Assembly: GCA_027017505.1 (NCBI GenBank)
Contig: JALUQR010000118.1
Span: forward strand, 1 to 17,970
Direction of reading: 5' to 3'
From: a bacterium
GTDB lineage: Bacteria; Desulfobacterota; GWC2-55-46; DRQE01
DNA length: 17,970 nt
The notes under the pieces are model-generated. The model ran no database searches and was not told where the DNA came from. It was given only the letters and a program-made list of their open reading frames with translations. A program made the position numbers and the translations under genes. Of this stretch, positions 14,424 to 17,970 are shown in pieces (positions within the stretch are counted from its first letter, which is position 1; each line of letters starts with the position of its first letter).

Positions 14424-15680
14424 TTATGTGCCCAGCTCCCAGGATGCAAGGTAATCCTTCTGCTCCTTTGTAAGGGTGTCTATCTGGACACCCAGCGATA
14501 GAAGCTTCATCCGTGCTATCTCGAGGTCTATCTCCTCGGGCACTGTGTAGACCCGTTTTTCCAGCCTGTTGCCCCTCTTTACCAGATAGACCACACTCAG
14601 TGCCTGGTTTGCAAAGCTCATGTCCATAACACTTGCGGGATGCCCCTCTGCACTGGCAAGGTTTACAAGTCTGCCCTCTGCAAGAAGGTATATGGACCTG
14701 CCGTTTTTGAGCTGGTATTCCTCCACATACTCTCTTGCAATGCGTCTTCTCTTGGTTATGCTCTTAAGCCCCTTTATATCGAGCTCCACATTGAAGTGTC
14801 CTGAGTTACACACTATGGCACCGTCTTTCATCCTCTCGAAGTGTTCCTTTCTTATAACACTGGTGTTTCCTGTAACCGTGCAGAATATATCACCCACCTT
14901 TGCCGCCTCCTTCATGCTCATCACCCTGAAGCCATCCATGACCGCCTCAAGGGCCCTCAGGGGGTTTACCTCCGTAACTATAACATTTGCACCCATTCCC
15001 CTGGCCCTCATGGCAACGCCCTTGCCACACCATCCGTAGCCACACACAACAAAGGTGGAGCCCGCAATGAGCCTGTTGGTTGCCCTCACTATGCCATCTA
15101 TGGTGGACTGTCCCGTGCCATAGCGGTTGTCAAAGAAGTGCTTGGTTGCAGCATCGTTAACCGCTATAACAGGAAACTTAAGAAGCCCCTGACGGGCAAG
15201 GCTCTTAAGCCTTATAACCCCTGTGGTTGTCTCCTCCGTGGAGCCTATGACCTCTCCTGCCTGACGCCTTCTCTTTTTGTGAAGGGCTGATACAAGGTCT
15301 GCACCGTCGTCCATCGTTATCTGGGGTCTGTGGTCGAGAACAGCGTCTATGTGTTTGTAGTAGGTCCTGCTGTCCTCCCCTTTTATTGCAAAAACAGGTA
15401 TTCCAAAGTCCTTTACAAGTGAGGCTGCCACATCGTCCTGCGTGGAAAGTGGATTTGACGCACAGAGATACACATCCGCACCACCTGCCTTAAGGGTTAT
15501 CATGAGGTTTGCTGTCTCTGTGGTTACATGAAGACATGCAGAAATCCTTATACCCTTGAGGGGTTTCTTCCTGCGGAAGTTCTCCCTTATCTGACGCAGA
15601 ACGGGCATGTCTTTTTCAGCCCAGAGAATCCTCCTTTTGCCTGTCTCGCTAAGGGTGATGTCCTTTATGTGGTAGTCCAT
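14424..15680 (-). CDS. ahcY: S-adenosylhomocysteine hydrolase (adenosylhomocysteinase), archaeal/Thermotoga type
   Basis: This enzyme splits S-adenosylhomocysteine into adenosine and homocysteine with bound NAD, removing the inhibitor of methyltransferases. It has 418 residues. Substrate-domain residues are visible: His51 in LHVTTETA, the DDGADL aspartates (124-125), EETTTGV (149-155), Lys180 and Asp184-Asn185 in TKHFFDNRYG. The NAD-binding motif is GYGWCGKG (214-221). The segment DNRYGTGQSTIDG and the GYGWCGKGVAMRARG run match archaeal/Thermotoga enzymes. The C-terminus stops at TLTKEQKDYLASWELGT and lacks the conserved KPxxYRY tail. A close relative acting on S-inosylhomocysteine exists in methanogens, so substrate identity is not certain. 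It is 45 bases downstream of metK, with AAGGAGG before its ATG. Confidence 0.95.
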   Translation of the reverse strand: MDYHIKDITLSETGKRRILWAEKDMPVLRQIRENFRRKKPLKGIRISACLHVTTETANLMITLKAGGADVYLCASNPLSTQDDVAASLVKDFGIPVFAIKGEDSRTYYKHIDAVLDHRPQITMDDGADLVSALHKKRRRQAGEVIGSTEETTTGVIRLKSLARQGLLKFPVIAVNDAATKHFFDNRYGTGQSTIDGIVRATNRLIAGSTFVVCGYGWCGKGVAMRARGMGANVIVTEVNPLRALEAVMDGFRVMSMKEAAKVGDIFCTVTGNTSVIRKEHFERMKDGAIVCNSGHFNVELDIKGLKSITKRRRIAREYVEEYQLKNGRSIYLLAEGRLVNLASAEGHPASVMDMSFANQALSVVYLVKRGNRLEKRVYTVPEEIDLEIARMKLLSLGVQIDTLTKEQKDYLASWELGT

Positions 15681-15725
15681 CTTTCCTCCTTTTTTATGTT
15701 TTTATTGTTATTAACGGGGGATTTT

Positions 15726-16883
15726 TTAAAGTCCTGCAGCCCTTCTCAGGGCGTCTGCCCTGTCTGTTTTCTCCCATCTGAACTCTGGCTCTTCTCTTCC
15801 GAAGTGCCCGTATGAGGCGGTCTTGCGGTATATGGGGCGCAGCAGGTCAAGCTCTTTTATAATCTCTGCGGGCTTCATGCCAAAGTGTTCCCACACGAGT
15901 TTTTCTATCTTCACGGGGTCTATCTTTTCTGTGCCGAAGGTATCTATCATAACACTTACAGGGTCTGCCACACCTATGGCGTAGGCGAGCTGTACCTCGC
16001 ACTCGTCTGCAAGCCCTGCTGCAACCACATTCTTTGCGATGTAGCGTGCCATGTAGGAGGCAGAACGGTCCACCTTCGAGGGGTCCTTGCCACTGAATGC
16101 CCCACCACCGTGGCTTCCGTGTCCACCATAGGTATCCACTATTATCTTTCTTCCCGTAAGCCCGCAATCACCGTGCGGACCCCCTATGACGAACTTTCCC
16201 GTGGGGTTTATGTGATAGCGTGTTGAGGCGGTAAGAAACTCCTCGGGTATTACCTTCTTTATGACCTCCTCCATTATGCCCTCTCTTATGGTGGATGAGG
16301 AGACATCAGGGGTGTGCTGTGCTGACACCACCACAGCCTCCACGCTTACGGGTCTGCCATCTATGTACTTAAGGGTTACCTGGCTTTTGCCATCAGGCCT
16401 GAGAAAATCAAGTATGCCCTTTTTTCTCACCTCTGCAAGTCTTCTTGTGAGCTTGTGGGCAAGTATTATGGGAAGGGGCATGAATTCAGGGGTGTGGTTG
16501 CACGCATAGCCGAACATAAGGCCCTGGTCACCCGCACCGAGCTCTCCCTCTGCCCTTTCCACACCCATGGCAATGTCAGGAGACTGTCTGTCAAGGGTTA
16601 TCATAACCGCACAGCCACGCCAGTCAAAACCCATGGCAGAGTCAGTATAGCCTATGTCCCTTACAACACCCCTTGCAACGCTCTGATAGTCCACAACAGC
16701 AGAGCTTGTTATCTCGCCTGCTATGACTATGAGCCCTGTTGTAACAAGTGTCTCACAGGCAACCTTACTGCGGGGGTCTCCCTCAAGATGGGCATCAAGG
16801 ATGGCATCGGAAATCTGGTCTGCAATTTTATCAGGATGTCCCTCGGTTACAGACTCTGATGTGAACAGATACTCTCTTTCCAT
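15726..16883 (-). CDS. metK: S-adenosylmethionine synthase
   Basis: MetK makes S-adenosylmethionine from ATP and methionine in the cytoplasm. The 385 residues are full length. Motifs in order are FTSESVTEGHPDKIADQISD (residues 7-26, including the catalytic-loop His16), GAGDQGLMFGYAC (116-128), GGPHGDCGLTGRK (234-246) and TYGGHGSHGGGAFSGKDPSKVDRSA (251-275, the phosphate-binding segment). The usual GDAGLTGRK has Cys240 in place of Ala, a conservative change. GGAGTG lies 6 bases before the ATG. It heads a probable operon with ahcY, so the methyl donor and the clearance of its by-product are made together. A strong promoter lies just upstream and the leader is too short for a SAM riboswitch. Confidence 0.97.
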   Translation of the reverse strand: MEREYLFTSESVTEGHPDKIADQISDAILDAHLEGDPRSKVACETLVTTGLIVIAGEITSSAVVDYQSVARGVVRDIGYTDSAMGFDWRGCAVMITLDRQSPDIAMGVERAEGELGAGDQGLMFGYACNHTPEFMPLPIILAHKLTRRLAEVRKKGILDFLRPDGKSQVTLKYIDGRPVSVEAVVVSAQHTPDVSSSTIREGIMEEVIKKVIPEEFLTASTRYHINPTGKFVIGGPHGDCGLTGRKIIVDTYGGHGSHGGGAFSGKDPSKVDRSASYMARYIAKNVVAAGLADECEVQLAYAIGVADPVSVMIDTFGTEKIDPVKIEKLVWEHFGMKPAEIIKELDLLRPIYRKTASYGHFGREEPEFRWEKTDRADALRRAAGL

Positions 16884-16920
16884 AATATCACTCCATGGGG
16901 TTTGAACTTTTGAATTCTTT

Positions 16921-16949
16921 ATTATTTAATCTTTTCTGTACCTTGTCAA
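16921..16949 (-). promoter_or_regulatory. Sigma-70 promoter for metK-ahcY
   Basis: On the minus strand, a perfect TTGACA (16944-16949) and AATAAT (16921-16926, 5 of 6) are separated by exactly 17 bases. Transcription would start near 16914, about 30 bases before the metK ATG. It is the best promoter match in the window and lies in an AT-rich gap after the monoheme cytochrome gene. Confidence 0.75.
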
Positions 16950-16971
16950 ATTATTTTTCCTGAAAACTTGA

Positions 16972-17340
16972 TTATCTTGGTCCCCTGCACTGGCAGAGCT
17001 CTCTCAGGTAGTTCTTAAGTTCCATTATCTCCTCTTCTGTAAGGGTATTCCTGTAAGGTGGCATCAGTGTGGATACACCTGTTGCCCTGCCCCCGAACCT
17101 TATCACATTTATTATGTCCTCATCAGAGAGTTTTTCCATCTCCACGGGGCTACGATGGTTGCGTGGTCTAACGGGCTGTGTGGGTGTGGCATTGGGTCCA
17201 TCTCCCCTTCCCTCGAGTCCATGACACGGTGCACAGTAAAAACGGTAGTTTTCCCTTGCGGTAAGGGCTGTAACCTCGCTGAAGGAAAGAAAAACAGCCA
17301 CCAGGGCTACTGCAATGGCTCTATTCCATGGACGCCACAT
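16972..17340 (-). CDS. Exported monoheme cytochrome c (class I-like)
   Basis: This is a 122-residue electron carrier predicted to work in the periplasm, either free or held by an uncleaved signal. The N-terminus MWRPWNRAIAVALVAVFLSFSEVTALT is a basic stub plus hydrophobic signal segment. The single heme site is CAPCH (36-40), followed by GLEGRGDGPN. Met93 in STLMPPY is the likely second axial ligand, and LTEEEIMELKNYLREL is the C-terminal helix typical of small cytochrome c domains. Two extra cysteines (CQC) sit near the end. The ATG at 17340 overlaps the end of the upstream diheme cytochrome by 20 bases, so the two are almost certainly co-transcribed and translationally coupled. The partner redox complex is not in view. 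Confidence 0.88.
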   Translation of the reverse strand: MWRPWNRAIAVALVAVFLSFSEVTALTARENYRFYCAPCHGLEGRGDGPNATPTQPVRPRNHRSPVEMEKLSDEDIINVIRFGGRATGVSTLMPPYRNTLTEEEIMELKNYLRELCQCRGPR

Positions 17341-17970
17341 ATTCCGAGAGTATACGCATCTCCCTGTCTGTTATGATACCCACATACACGGGCATGGATG
17401 TGTATGCAACGAAGAAGTTCTGCTCCTTAAGGAAGGCGTATATCCAGTCAGGGTTGAGCCTCTTTCCAGCACCCACAAGGGTGGGCCCGCTGAGTCCTCC
17501 CACAACCCTTTTACCCTTCCTTACAAGGTGACAACCGTAACAGCCAAGCTTTTTCTCAAATATTATTCTTCCCCTGACAGTCCTCTTTGGCCTTATAACA
17601 CCCTCCTTTACCCTTTTCACCCTGAGGCCTGCCAGATACTCTGCAACCGCAACTGCGTCTGCGGGCTTGAGGGCAGGATGGTCTGCGGGATTACGCTCCT
17701 TAAGGGAATTATAGGCCATGGGTCTTACAGGCTGTGGAGATGCAAGCCATTTTCTGAGCCAGTCCTTTCTGAACTTGCTTCCAGCATACCACAGGGGTGG
17801 CCCCTTTTCCTTGAGGAACTCTTCAAAGGTTGGCCTCTTAAGGGGTCTTTCGGTGGTGTGACACTCCGCACAGCCCTTCTCAACAAACAGCCTTCTGCCC
17901 TCCGCAGGGTCTGCCCCCTCACACACACCAGTTGCAAACACAATGACAGAGACTACCGCAAAAACCACTC
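17321..17970 (-). CDS. Exported diheme cytochrome c (N-terminus cut by window edge)
   Basis: About 215 residues are visible. They begin with a hydrophobic export segment (VFAVVSVIVFATGVCEGADPAEG). A GTG at 17968 could be a start, but the usual basic signal-peptide end is missing, so the true start probably lies beyond the right edge. There are two cytochrome c domains: CAECH at about residues 33-37 of the visible part with a possible Met ligand in RPMAYNSL, and CYGCH at about residues 143-147 with a possible Met ligand in TSMPVYVG. The protein closes with LSEYVASME. This two-domain form suits electron transfer between a membrane oxidoreductase and a terminal acceptor. It overlaps the next cytochrome gene by 20 bases. 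I cannot assign the complex it serves. Confidence 0.85.
   Translation of the reverse strand, partial: VVFAVVSVIVFATGVCEGADPAEGRRLFVEKGCAECHTTERPLKRPTFEEFLKEKGPPLWYAGSKFRKDWLRKWLASPQPVRPMAYNSLKERNPADHPALKPADAVAVAEYLAGLRVKRVKEGVIRPKRTVRGRIIFEKKLGCYGCHLVRKGKRVVGGLSGPTLVGAGKRLNPDWIYAFLKEQNFFVAYTSMPVYVGIITDREMRILSEYVASME

Noticed and set aside
14396..14424. Terminator after ahcY (GGCTT...AAGCC inverted repeat, minus strand)
   Set aside because: The stem is 5 bp and no T-tract follows; it overlaps the bamD -35 region, so I do not call a terminator.
16884..16971. SAM riboswitch ahead of metK
   Set aside because: The gap is 88 bases, the promoter leaves a leader of about 30 bases, and no riboswitch-like stems are visible.
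1..17970. Mobile elements, CRISPR arrays, tRNA or rRNA genes, defence systems
   Set aside because: I saw no transposase, integrase, regularly spaced repeats or RNA-gene signatures; gene content and codon use are uniform.

Overview
The window looks like bacterial chromosome from a Gram-negative (diderm) organism. It encodes a BamD-type outer-membrane lipoprotein, a membrane-anchored PpiD/SurA-type periplasmic folding factor, a type IV pilus retraction ATPase and exported c-type cytochromes. Base composition is intermediate. Isoleucine is written mostly as ATA, which together with an archaeal/Thermotoga-type S-adenosylhomocysteinase suggests a deep-branching or thermophile-related lineage (Nitrospirota, Thermodesulfobacteriota or Aquificota would fit). 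This placement is inference only; no 16S rRNA or other decisive marker is present.

Layout. (1) Positions 1-833, minus strand: the 5' part of a PpiD/SurA-type peptidyl-prolyl isomerase gene that runs off the left edge. (2) Positions 834-1038: a divergent intergenic region with a candidate promoter for the isomerase gene, a perfect 15-bp inverted repeat and a consensus DnaA-box 9-mer just ahead of mreB. (3) Positions 1039-12795, plus strand: eleven tightly packed genes in the order mreB, mreC, mreD, PBP2 (mrdA), rodA, pgpA, pncC (CinA C-terminal domain), thpR, recA, pilT, alaS. Gaps are 2-29 bp or short overlaps, so a single long transcription unit is likely. (4) Positions 12796-12890: a convergent junction with two hairpins, one a plausible terminator for the minus-strand genes. 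(5) Minus strand, read from right to left: an edge-truncated diheme cytochrome c overlapping a monoheme cytochrome c; metK followed by ahcY, with a near-consensus promoter; then bamD followed by a TPR-repeat gene, with its own near-consensus promoter.

How the genes work together. mreBCD, PBP2 and RodA form the rod-shape elongasome. MreB filaments organise the MreC/MreD scaffold, which activates the PBP2 transpeptidase and the RodA glycosyltransferase. PgpA makes phosphatidylglycerol and so adds envelope lipid. PncC, ThpR, RecA and PilT then form a block that recalls the known cinA-ligT-recA operons and suggests a link to DNA uptake or repair. AlaS closes the unit. On the other strand MetK and AhcY make and recycle S-adenosylmethionine and its by-product, BamD serves outer-membrane protein assembly, and the cytochromes belong to a periplasmic electron-transfer chain whose other parts lie outside the window.

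I found no transposon, prophage, CRISPR array, tRNA, rRNA or clearly novel system. The most interesting items are the long mixed-function operon, a one-residue deletion in the RecA DNA-binding loop L2, a RecA without an acidic tail or a visible LexA site, and an S-adenosylhomocysteinase lacking the usual C-terminal NAD-contacting tail. No gene-free stretch exceeds 300 bases.
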